Position numbers and translations under genes: made by a program. Shown one piece after another: positions 1 through 5,862 of a stretch of DNA of 10,003 nt. Within the stretch, counting starts at the first letter, position 1; each line of letters starts with the position of its first letter. The DNA comes from CAZQEZ01 sp964592475 (GTDB lineage: Bacteria; Bacteroidota; Bacteroidia; Cytophagales; Cyclobacteriaceae), in assembly GCA_964592475.1 (NCBI GenBank), contig CAZQEZ010000145.1, forward strand, positions 1 to 10,003, written 5' to 3'. Below the pieces are notes generated by a model. The model worked only from the letters and a program-made list of their open reading frames with translations, was not told where the DNA came from and made no database searches.

Positions 1-113
1 TGATTTATTGTGGAATATGCTTATTAGTAAATACATGAATACTTGAAACAATATTATAATATTTCAATTTCATCAAAATATTAGAAAGAATATTTGCTTT
101 TTAACCACCCCCT

Positions 114-127
114 GTCCGCCAGCGGAC
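114..127. repeat. GTCCGC-ca-GCGGAC inverted repeat
   Basis: A perfect 6-bp inverted repeat with a 2-nt centre, GC-rich against very AT-rich surroundings, located 3 bp before an 8-bp tandem array. The contrast in base composition suggests a mobile or dispersed palindromic element. No copy elsewhere in the window was noticed. With so small a loop, a DNA-level protein site is as plausible as an RNA hairpin. Confidence 0.5.
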
Positions 128-130
128 CAT

Positions 131-170
131 TATTTGGGTATTTGGGTATTTGGGTATTTGGTTATTTCGG
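131..170 (+). repeat. Tandem repeat, five copies of TATTTGGG
   Basis: Three exact copies of the 8-mer TATTTGGG (131-154) are followed by two degenerate copies, TATTTGGT and TATTTCGG. Two more copies stand at 211-226, also preceded by CAT. GGG runs at 136-138, 144-146, 152-154 and 169-171 could support a loose G-quadruplex, though the last loop is long. The array is non-coding. Slipped-strand copy-number change between strains is a reasonable inference. Confidence 0.85.
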
Positions 171-210
171 GTCAAAACAAAAGCAAATAAACGAATAAAC
201 AAATCAACAT

Positions 211-246
211 TATTTGGGTATTTGGGGTGGAGTAAGGGGGTGGAGT
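211..246 (+). repeat. Second TATTTGGG pair and GGGGTGGAGT direct repeat
   Basis: Positions 211-226 carry two further copies of the TATTTGGG unit found at 131. They run directly into a 10-bp direct repeat GGGGTGGAGT at 224-233 and 237-246. The stretch is strongly purine-rich on the plus strand. No gene or regulatory role can be assigned from the sequence. Confidence 0.7.
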
Positions 247-377
247 GAAATAGCAGAAATCTTAACTTTAAGCCAACACATAAACAAATGATTGTGTGGA
301 TGAAGATTACTGAAATAATACAATAATAAATAATAAGAAAAATTCAATTATCACACAATTTCACATAGAACCTTTTT

Positions 378-442
378 TTTATCTATCTATCAGGATTCTG
401 TGCAATGCCAAATCCCAAAGGGATGATAGGATTATAGATAAA
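378..442. repeat. Nested palindromic element with ATCCC-aaa-GGGAT core
   Basis: Outer arms TTTATCTAT (378-386) and ATAGATAAA (434-442) are perfect inverted repeats. Inside them CTATCA (387-392) pairs with TGATAG (424-429), and ATCCC (412-416) pairs with GGGAT (420-424). A second core copy, differing by one base in the loop, lies at 461-473. The nesting resembles a small non-autonomous or REP-like element; that assignment is inference. Confidence 0.55.
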
Positions 443-460
443 TCAAATCAGTGTTAAGAA

Positions 461-473
461 ATCCCGAAGGGAT
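461..473. repeat. Second ATCCC-gaa-GGGAT palindrome
   Basis: This repeats the core at 412-424 with a single loop change (gaa for aaa). The following GATGAT is also shared, and the two copies are 49 bp apart. Repetition of stem plus flank marks a dispersed family rather than a chance hairpin. Confidence 0.6.
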
Positions 474-498
474 GATATGATCCTGCATGCAGCGTTTA

Positions 499-511
499 AA
501 CCTGACAGGTT
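499..511. repeat. AACCTG-a-CAGGTT palindrome with partial copies
   Basis: A perfect 6-bp inverted repeat around one base. Related pieces occur at 551-557 (GTCAGGT) and 577-584 (AACCTGTC), each complementary to half of this palindrome, so several alternative stems are possible in this 90-bp stretch. It lies downstream of the response-regulator stop on the minus strand and may form part of that transcript's 3' structure. It is probably a dispersed Bacteroidota palindrome, which I cannot confirm here. Confidence 0.55.
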
Positions 512-620
512 AAGGTGCTGTACATCAATTGCAGTGCACCATTTATAAATGTCAGGTGCCTATTTAAGGCAGCAAAACCTGTCAGAATTATGAAGTCGAA
601 AGTATAGGTTGTCTTGCGGC

Positions 621-641
621 TGGTCTGTGAGACACAGACCA
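621..641 (-). terminator. Perfect 9-bp hairpin downstream of the LytTR operon
   Basis: TGGTCTGTG (621-629) and CACAGACCA (633-641) pair perfectly around a 3-nt loop. This is the strongest hairpin in the left flank. It sits about 100 bases past the stop of the minus-strand response-regulator gene. No clear T-run follows in the direction of transcription, so a processing site, an RNA-stabilising element or a repeat-family palindrome are alternatives to a terminator. Confidence 0.4.
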
Positions 642-743
642 GGGAATAGGCAAAAGCTACCGGTAATGATGCCACTGAATATTTATAATCTGATTTACCT
701 GAATTGTAGTAGTTGACAACCAGGCTGTCAGGAACAAACCACC

Positions 744-1457
744 TCAAAATCCCATCAAGTCTTTAAACCTGATCGTCTGCCGTCGAGAAACATCGATGGT
801 TACCCCATCTTTCAGGGTGATTCTAAGGGTACCACTGAACCAGGGCGTTACTCGCTCGATCCATTTCAGATTTATAATTTGCTGGCGGTTAGCCCTGAAA
901 AACACTGCCGGATCGAGCCGCGTTTCCAGGTAATTGAGCGTTTTTGGTATCATTGGCCTCACCTCATTAAAATATACGCGGGTATAGTTGTCACTGACTT
1001 CAAACAGCCTTATTTCTTTTAAAGTGACAAACCAGCAATTGTCTCCATCTTTAACGAATACCTGGCTGTCTTCATGCATTATTTTCCTGGCAGCTACATT
1101 TCTCGATTTTAATATTTCTCTTACTTTGTTTAGAGCCTCCTGCAATCTTTCCGGTGTTACTGGCTTTTGTAAATAATCCAGTGCATTAAAATCAAATGCT
1201 TTAATAGCAAACTCGTCATAAGCAGTCACAAATATCACTTCCGGAGTCTCATCCAATTGTTCCAGCATTTGAAATCCATTCATGCCCGGCATTTGGATAT
1301 CCAGGAAGATAAGGTCTGGGGTTGTTTTTCTGATTATTTCCAGTGCTTTTTTGCCATTAACCGCTTCTCCCACTACATCTATGTCATCATAACTACTTAG
1401 TAAATAAGCCAGTTCTACGCGAGCCAGGCGAGTATCGTCAATAATTATAGTTTTCAT
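744..1457 (-). CDS. LytTR-family response regulator
   Basis: A 237-residue two-component response regulator. The N-terminal receiver domain (about residues 2-115) shows the acidic pair D7/D8, phospho-acceptor D53 in FLDIQMPGMNG, T78 and K98 followed by P99. The C-terminal LytTR DNA-binding domain (about 135-237) carries the typical FFRANRQQIINL segment. Its partner is the histidine kinase immediately upstream, whose TGA overlaps this ATG by four bases (ATGA), implying translational coupling. By family knowledge LytTR regulators bind imperfect direct repeats upstream of target genes; the targets are unknown here. The length is usual for the family and no key residue is missing. It is the last gene of the hydrolase-kinase-regulator operon. 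Confidence 0.95.
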   Translation of the reverse strand: MKTIIIDDTRLARVELAYLLSSYDDIDVVGEAVNGKKALEIIRKTTPDLIFLDIQMPGMNGFQMLEQLDETPEVIFVTAYDEFAIKAFDFNALDYLQKPVTPERLQEALNKVREILKSRNVAARKIMHEDSQVFVKDGDNCWFVTLKEIRLFEVSDNYTRVYFNEVRPMIPKTLNYLETRLDPAVFFRANRQQIINLKWIERVTPWFSGTLRITLKDGVTIDVSRRQTIRFKDLMGF

Positions 1458-2494
1458 GATCCTTCGGGAAATATTAGTTGAGCAATCACAAGATCTTTAC
1501 TTTGCACCAGTGAAAAATAAGGTTCCTTACCATACAAAATTTTAATTCTTTCCTTCACGTTTCGCAGTCCGGTACCGGCTACATCTTTGTTTTGCAAAAT
1601 GCCATGATTGCTGACAGTTATTTTCAGTTTATCTTTTTTTTCAGTTTTTATAGTAATCGTACCTCCATTTTCAATTAAAGCTATGCCATGCTTTATCGCA
1701 TTTTCAACCATTACCTGTATTGTCATCGGCGGAATATCAATATTTTCAGTTTCCGGTTCTATTTCAAATTTATAAATAAGTCTTTGATCGTAATGAATGG
1801 ATTCTAATTGCAAATAATTTTTCACCACTGCTATTTCTTCAATTAATAAAACCTTCGAATTTTGAGAAAATCGGATAGAGTAGCGCAAAAGTTCTGACAA
1901 ATTGGAAATTGCGTCACGACTTAAATGCTGGTTGACCAAAATCAATGCTTTGATATTATTAAGTGCATTGAACAGAAAATGTGGATTGATTTGCGCTTTC
2001 AAGGCGATTAATTCCGCCTCCTTAATGGCAGCATTGGCTCTCACTTCTTGCATACGAGCGTTTCTGGCTTTTTCAAAATAGTGGTAGCCAAAATAAAAAA
2101 CGGACCAGGCCAGCATCATAAATTGTACATTTAACAAATAAAAAGGGAAATCTTCCCATTCAATAGGAAGGTAAGACTCCCAATTGAGAAATGTGAGCAT
2201 GCTTGCATGAATGAGTACCTGAGCAAAAAATGCGGCGATAAAGGTTCCCAATAAAATGGATAAGATAAGCTTTAGCAATTTAAAATTGAACCATCCCTGC
2301 TTTTTAATATACAATCGATACAAATGTGAAGAAATCAAGCAGGACAGCCCAATCACTAATTGTAAATATAAAGCCTTTGGAGGTAGCTTTTCGTCATTAA
2401 AAAAATACATTGATAGGATAAGGGAAACTGAATAAGTTCCCCATCCTATGAGCTGAACCAGCCAGTATACCCAGTTTCTTTTCAAATTAATCAT
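1454..2494 (-). CDS. LytS-like sensor histidine kinase (His_kinase family)
   Basis: A 346-residue membrane sensor kinase of the type that phosphorylates LytTR regulators. Four hydrophobic helices (about 8-30, 42-62, 72-96 and 118-140) precede a short charged linker. The dimerisation and phosphorylation box ALKAQINPHFLFNALNNI places the phospho-accepting histidine at H172. The ATP-binding part has an N-box around N265 (VENAIKHG) and a G-box GTGLRN near 307-312. The usual aspartate of the D-x-G motif appears as VSNHG, as is common in this family. There is no extracellular domain, so the signal is probably sensed within or at the membrane. It starts 25 bp after the hydrolase stop and overlaps the regulator start, so the three genes are very probably co-transcribed. 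Confidence 0.95.
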   Translation of the reverse strand: MINLKRNWVYWLVQLIGWGTYSVSLILSMYFFNDEKLPPKALYLQLVIGLSCLISSHLYRLYIKKQGWFNFKLLKLILSILLGTFIAAFFAQVLIHASMLTFLNWESYLPIEWEDFPFYLLNVQFMMLAWSVFYFGYHYFEKARNARMQEVRANAAIKEAELIALKAQINPHFLFNALNNIKALILVNQHLSRDAISNLSELLRYSIRFSQNSKVLLIEEIAVVKNYLQLESIHYDQRLIYKFEIEPETENIDIPPMTIQVMVENAIKHGIALIENGGTITIKTEKKDKLKITVSNHGILQNKDVAGTGLRNVKERIKILYGKEPYFSLVQSKDLVIAQLIFPEGS

Positions 2495-2519
2495 TAAACA
2501 TCAAAATTATTACATTTCA

Positions 2520-3419
2520 TCAATTCACAGCTTCTCCAATCTCGAAAAATGATTTCAAATGCTTATAATAAAAAGGTTTGTCATCCCACATGATAAAATG
2601 CTTGCCATCGTCGGTGATTTCTACTGTGGCATTATTAGCTTTTTCGTATTGGGCCTGATACCTGCTTAGGGTGTTTTCCCTGGTAGCGCCATAATTTTTA
2701 TAACCAATCCAGGCGCCTAATACCAAAATAGGAGAATCAATTCTGGCCAAATCATCTCTCAAGTCGATGGAATATAAATCATACATGGACTGAGCAATTG
2801 TTTCCTGGTCGCTTTTTCGTCCCCATTCCATTACTGTAGTAATATCATCCTGGTCGGTAATCATGGCTTGCAGCATTTGCGGTTGCATGGCCTCGTATTG
2901 CTCCCGGCTTTGATTTAGCATCATCTGCTTCATGTTTTCGGCAAAAGACACAGCCGCTTTTTTATCCGTAATCATTGGGTTGACTAATTGGGCTAAAAAT
3001 GGTAATCCATCTACTACAAATATTTTACTGATCAAGTCAGGATATTCACTGGCGATGGCCAAAGATAAAAATCCTCCCAGGCTATGTCCAATTAAATTAG
3101 ATTTTTGTAAATTTTTCTTTTTTATATATTTAATGATCTCATCCCGAACACTCATCAGAAAATCATCAGGCATGGGCGATAGAGGAGGCTGACCGGCAAA
3201 ACCCGGCAGGGTAAGTATATGACATTGATATTTTTTTTGCAATATACCCACCGTTTCATCCCATACCTCTCCAGAACAGCTCAAACCGGGAATTAAAATT
3301 ACCGGTTCGCCTTTGCCGGCAACTTCCACCTGAAATGAATAATCTTGTGAATTTGCCTTTGTTAAGGTTAAAAATAAAAATGGGATTAAAAGGCCAAACG
3401 TTTTAAATAATGTTTTCAT
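2520..3419 (-). CDS. Secreted alpha/beta hydrolase
   Basis: A roughly 299-residue alpha/beta-hydrolase-fold enzyme with a signal peptide (MKTLFKTFG followed by a hydrophobic run ending near ANSQ), so it is probably exported to the periplasm. Visible motifs are the oxyanion-side LIPGLSCSG, the nucleophile elbow GHSLGG and a C-terminal DDGKHFIMWDD holding the likely catalytic histidine. The acid residue is unclear: the strand VLGAWIG lacks the usual following aspartate, and the D in VVDGL is an alternative. An ATG 33 bases upstream (3452) is in frame. I chose 3419 because it begins a standard signal peptide and because a -7 box at 3454-3461 would start transcription at or below 3452. The substrate is unknown; esterase or lipase-like activity is inference. 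It heads the operon with the kinase and regulator. Confidence 0.88.
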   Translation of the reverse strand: MKTLFKTFGLLIPFLFLTLTKANSQDYSFQVEVAGKGEPVILIPGLSCSGEVWDETVGILQKKYQCHILTLPGFAGQPPLSPMPDDFLMSVRDEIIKYIKKKNLQKSNLIGHSLGGFLSLAIASEYPDLISKIFVVDGLPFLAQLVNPMITDKKAAVSFAENMKQMMLNQSREQYEAMQPQMLQAMITDQDDITTVMEWGRKSDQETIAQSMYDLYSIDLRDDLARIDSPILVLGAWIGYKNYGATRENTLSRYQAQYEKANNATVEITDDGKHFIMWDDKPFYYKHLKSFFEIGEAVN

Positions 3420-3453
3420 AGTTATAATTTTATGTTTTAAGAAAAATTTCATT

Positions 3454-3461
3454 CAAAACTA
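3454..3461 (-). promoter_or_regulatory. Candidate -7 box for the hydrolase-kinase-regulator operon
   Basis: On the minus strand this reads TAGTTTTG, an exact match to the Bacteroidota TAnnTTTG consensus. No good TTG -33 element is seen 19-23 bases upstream. The predicted transcript start falls close to the upstream ATG at 3452, favouring translation from the ATG at 3419 with a leader of about 30 bases. Confidence 0.5.
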
Positions 3462-3578
3462 AAATGCAAACGTGATAAATACAGGTAATTTTGAGAGAGC
3501 GGTGCTAGGGTTCGGTAAACGGTTTTTGACTCTGTTGAATTTTCAATCGTTTTAAAAACAATTTCCAATCTCACTTTT

Positions 3579-3586
3579 TATCTTTA
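3579..3586 (+). promoter_or_regulatory. Weak candidate -7 box for the Nudix gene
   Basis: TATCTTTA matches seven of eight positions of TAnnTTTG, 21 bases before the Nudix ATG. No -33 TTG stands at a normal distance. The 155-188 bp between this gene and the divergent hydrolase operon must contain both promoters. Confidence 0.3.
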
Positions 3587-3607
3587 CAAACAATAAACTT
3601 AACTACT

Positions 3608-4153
3608 ATGGCCCACACTTATAATCACCCACGACCTTCCGTAACTGCCGATGCCGTGATATTATTTATGGAAGAAGAAATTTTGAAGGTTTTATTGATC
3701 AAGCGCAAAAAAGATCCATTTGCCGGACAATATGCTTTACCCGGGGGCTTTCTGGAAATGGAGGAAAACCCCGAATTAGGCGCTCAGCGAGAACTGCAGG
3801 AAGAAACCGGCCTAGCAATAAACAACCTCTACCAGGTAGGCGCTTTCGGTGAGGTAAACCGTGACCCCAGGGGACGTATTATTAGTATCGCCTATTATGC
3901 CTACAGCAAGCATGTGGACCTGAGCCAATTGAAAGCTGCTGATGATGCCAGCGAAATTGCTGCATTTGACGTATTTGAACTACCCGATTTAGCTTTTGAT
4001 CATCATAAAATCATTGAGGCAGCCTTAAGAACTTTTCAGAATGATATAGTGCTGAAATACCCTCACATAACCGATGATTTTCAATTGGGCGACTACGAGC
4101 TGGATTATCTTACTAGCAAACTGAATCAATGGCAGTTACAAGAGCACCGATAA
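3608..4153 (+). CDS. Nudix hydrolase
   Basis: A 181-residue cytoplasmic Nudix hydrolase. The Nudix box is complete: G47 and E53, then R61-E62 with E65-E66 and G68 (REL-QEETGL), the residues that bind the metal cofactor. The N-terminal PRPSVTADAVILF and the segments NRDPRGRIISIAYYAY and FDHHKII match the ADP-ribose pyrophosphatase-like Nudix group (COG1051 type). That group hydrolyses nucleoside diphosphates linked to another moiety; the substrate cannot be fixed from sequence. The C-terminal 50 residues beyond the Nudix fold resemble the extension seen in NrtR-like proteins, but I see no clear winged-helix motif. It is transcribed alone, divergently from the hydrolase operon, with no Shine-Dalgarno sequence before the ATG. 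Confidence 0.93.
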   Translation: MAHTYNHPRPSVTADAVILFMEEEILKVLLIKRKKDPFAGQYALPGGFLEMEENPELGAQRELQEETGLAINNLYQVGAFGEVNRDPRGRIISIAYYAYSKHVDLSQLKAADDASEIAAFDVFELPDLAFDHHKIIEAALRTFQNDIVLKYPHITDDFQLGDYELDYLTSKLNQWQLQEHR

Positions 4154-4301
4154 TTTTTTAATAAAGGCATTATTACTTCGGCTGTGCAAAGGCAAAATAT
4201 GTATTACCAAAAGGTGTTCCATTTCTATTTCCGCCACCCGCGGCAATTACCACTATTTACAAATTAAAAGAACAAATGATAATTTTAATTACTTATATTA
4301 C

Positions 4302-4309
4302 TAATTTTG
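4302..4309 (+). promoter_or_regulatory. Candidate -7 box for the DEAD-box helicase
   Basis: TAATTTTG is an exact TAnnTTTG match, about 50 bases before the TTG start of the helicase. No TTG -33 element is clear upstream. The implied leader of about 45 bases is AT-rich with no obvious structure. Confidence 0.5.
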
Positions 4310-4359
4310 TTCTTTGTTAAATCTTTACCCACTTCTTTTATAAATAAAAAACAGATACT

Positions 4360-5571
4360 TTGACTTTTAAAGAATTTAATTTTGATCCGCAATTATTAGC
4401 CGGTATTGATGCTATTGGTTTTGAGCAAGCAACACCTATTCAAGAGCATGCGATACCCCTTATCATGCAAGGCCGTGACCTTATAGCATCAGCTCAAACA
4501 GGTACCGGTAAAACGGCTGCCTTTTTACTACCGATCATAAACAAAATAATGACTGGTACACAGGATGATAAAATAAAAGCATTGATTGTAGTTCCGACCA
4601 GAGAATTGGCCATGCAAATTGACCAGCAATTAGAAGGGCTTTCCTATTTTACAAATGTAAGCAGTATACCGGTTTATGGTGGTAGTGGAGGAGCAGAATT
4701 TAGCCGTGAAAAACAAGCATTTAATCAGGGAGTAGATATAATTGTAGGCACACCTGGTAGATTAATTGCACACCTGAACATGGGTTATGGCAACCTTGAC
4801 AATTTACAATTTTTAGTTTTGGATGAAGCCGACCGCATGTTGGATATGGGCTTTCAAGATGATATTGTTAAAATTCTTTCTTATTTGCCAAAGCAAAAAC
4901 AAAATCTATTATTTTCGGCTACAATGCCTAAAAAGATAAAAGAGCTGGCAAATAAAATACTTAAAGACCCGGAAGAAATTAGCCTGGCTGTCTCTAAGCC
5001 GGCAGAACGAGTTTATCAATATGCTTTCATCGTGTATGAAGACCAGAAAATTCCGGTACTAAAACATATGCTGGCAGCTAAACCCTTGACGAGTGTGCTC
5101 ATATTTTGCTCTACCAAGATTAAAGCCAAGCAGGTGACAAAAGAATTGAAAGTGCTTGATTTTGACGTGGAAGAAATTCATAGCGACCTGGAGCAACAAA
5201 AGCGAAATGAAGTGTTAATGTCATTTAAAAATAAGAAGCTCAACTACCTGGTAGCCACCGACATTTTATCGAGAGGAATTGACGTGGAAGACATAGAACT
5301 GGTAGTAAACTTTGATGTACCTGGCGATGTAGAAGATTACATTCACCGGATTGGTAGAACTGCCCGAGCAGCTTCTAAAGGAATTGCATTTACTTTTGTA
5401 AGCGTGCAGGACCAACGTAAATATAATGCGATTGAAAAGCACCTTGGCTATTCTATAACTAAAGGTAAAATCACAAAAGAATTTGGCGAGACACCCGAAC
5501 TAAAAACCTATCAGGACAATGGTAAAAAGAGGAGCTTTAAAAAGAAAAATTACAAGCGCAAGAGTAAATAG
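4360..5571 (+). CDS. rhlE: DEAD-box ATP-dependent RNA helicase, RhlE type
   Basis: A 403-residue DEAD-box RNA helicase acting on structured RNA in the cytoplasm (ribosome assembly or RNA decay in relatives). All motifs are present in order: Q motif with F4 and GFEQATPIQ (20-28), motif I AQTGTGKT (45-52), Ia PTREL (79-83), Ib TPGR (131-134), II DEAD (155-158), III SAT (186-188), V around TDILSRGIDV (300-309) and VI HRIGRTAR (329-336). A short lysine/arginine tail (389-403) probably aids RNA binding. The start is TTG: an in-frame TAA lies 15 bases upstream with no ATG between, and the protein already begins at the family's usual MTFxxF position. It is monocistronic with its own -7 box. Confidence 0.95.
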   Translation: MTFKEFNFDPQLLAGIDAIGFEQATPIQEHAIPLIMQGRDLIASAQTGTGKTAAFLLPIINKIMTGTQDDKIKALIVVPTRELAMQIDQQLEGLSYFTNVSSIPVYGGSGGAEFSREKQAFNQGVDIIVGTPGRLIAHLNMGYGNLDNLQFLVLDEADRMLDMGFQDDIVKILSYLPKQKQNLLFSATMPKKIKELANKILKDPEEISLAVSKPAERVYQYAFIVYEDQKIPVLKHMLAAKPLTSVLIFCSTKIKAKQVTKELKVLDFDVEEIHSDLEQQKRNEVLMSFKNKKLNYLVATDILSRGIDVEDIELVVNFDVPGDVEDYIHRIGRTARAASKGIAFTFVSVQDQRKYNAIEKHLGYSITKGKITKEFGETPELKTYQDNGKKRSFKKKNYKRKSK

Positions 5572-5644
5572 ATGGTATTAATAGTAAATCATTAGCAATA
5601 TCTAACCAGTCTGAAAGACATTTATTTAAATGGCCAGGCTTTAG

Positions 5645-5715
5645 AGTTAACAAAAATCAGCAACTCTTTAATAGAAAATATGCACATTGAAAACGCGTTT
5701 TAGCAGTTGTTAACT
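5645..5715. repeat. Inverted repeat around an AAAACGCGTTTT palindrome
   Basis: AGTTAACAA (5645-5653) and TTGTTAACT (5707-5715) are perfect 9-bp inverted repeats. Within them lies the 12-bp palindrome AAAACGCGTTTT (5690-5701). It sits between the helicase stop and the channel promoter, where it could be a 3' structure or a protein-binding site. The rest of the 291-bp gap shows nothing else besides the promoter. Confidence 0.4.
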
Positions 5716-5803
5716 TATCTTTTTATAGCTATTCAGGTGTTTAATCCCATTCTGTAGTTATTACGACATCACTTAAAAGTTAAATTTTACAAATTATAAT
5801 ACA

Positions 5804-5838
5804 TTGGTATTCACAAAAAGTAAAAAACCCTATATTTG
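5804..5838 (+). promoter_or_regulatory. Promoter of the mechanosensitive channel gene
   Basis: A TTG at 5804-5806 (-33) and TATATTTG at 5831-5838 (-7) match the Bacteroidota sigma factor consensus. The 24-base spacing is slightly long. The ATG follows 24 bases after the -7 box, giving a short leader. This is the best promoter match in the window. Confidence 0.65.
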
Positions 5839-5862
5839 CTTCAAATTTAATGCTGAAGTAAA

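Larger units (their letters stand above)
1..743. other. Gene-free, repeat-rich left flank
   Basis: No convincing gene is visible in this stretch. It is AT-rich and holds short repeats, listed separately: an 8-bp tandem array, a GTCCGC inverted repeat, two ATCCC-n3-GGGAT palindromes, an AACCTG/CAGGTT palindrome with partial copies, and a perfect 9-bp hairpin. It lies downstream of the minus-strand kinase/regulator operon, so some of the hairpins may serve as its 3' ends. A minus-strand frame open from a TTG codon at 747 down to 496 passes straight through several of these palindromes and is judged non-coding. Confidence 0.7.

Noticed and set aside
131..171. A strong G-quadruplex
   Set aside because: Only three GGG runs have short loops; the fourth needs a 14-base loop, so a stable quadruplex is doubtful.
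496..747. Minus-strand open frame of 83 codons just after the response regulator
   Set aside because: It starts with TTG overlapping the regulator stop, matches no family I know and runs straight through several palindromic repeats, so the openness is best explained by repeat sequence rather than a gene.
3515..3523. Possible LytTR binding site (ACCGTTTAC on the minus strand) upstream of the hydrolase operon
   Set aside because: It matches eight of nine positions of the LytTR half-site consensus, but no second half-site stands at the expected spacing, and such matches are frequent in AT-rich DNA.
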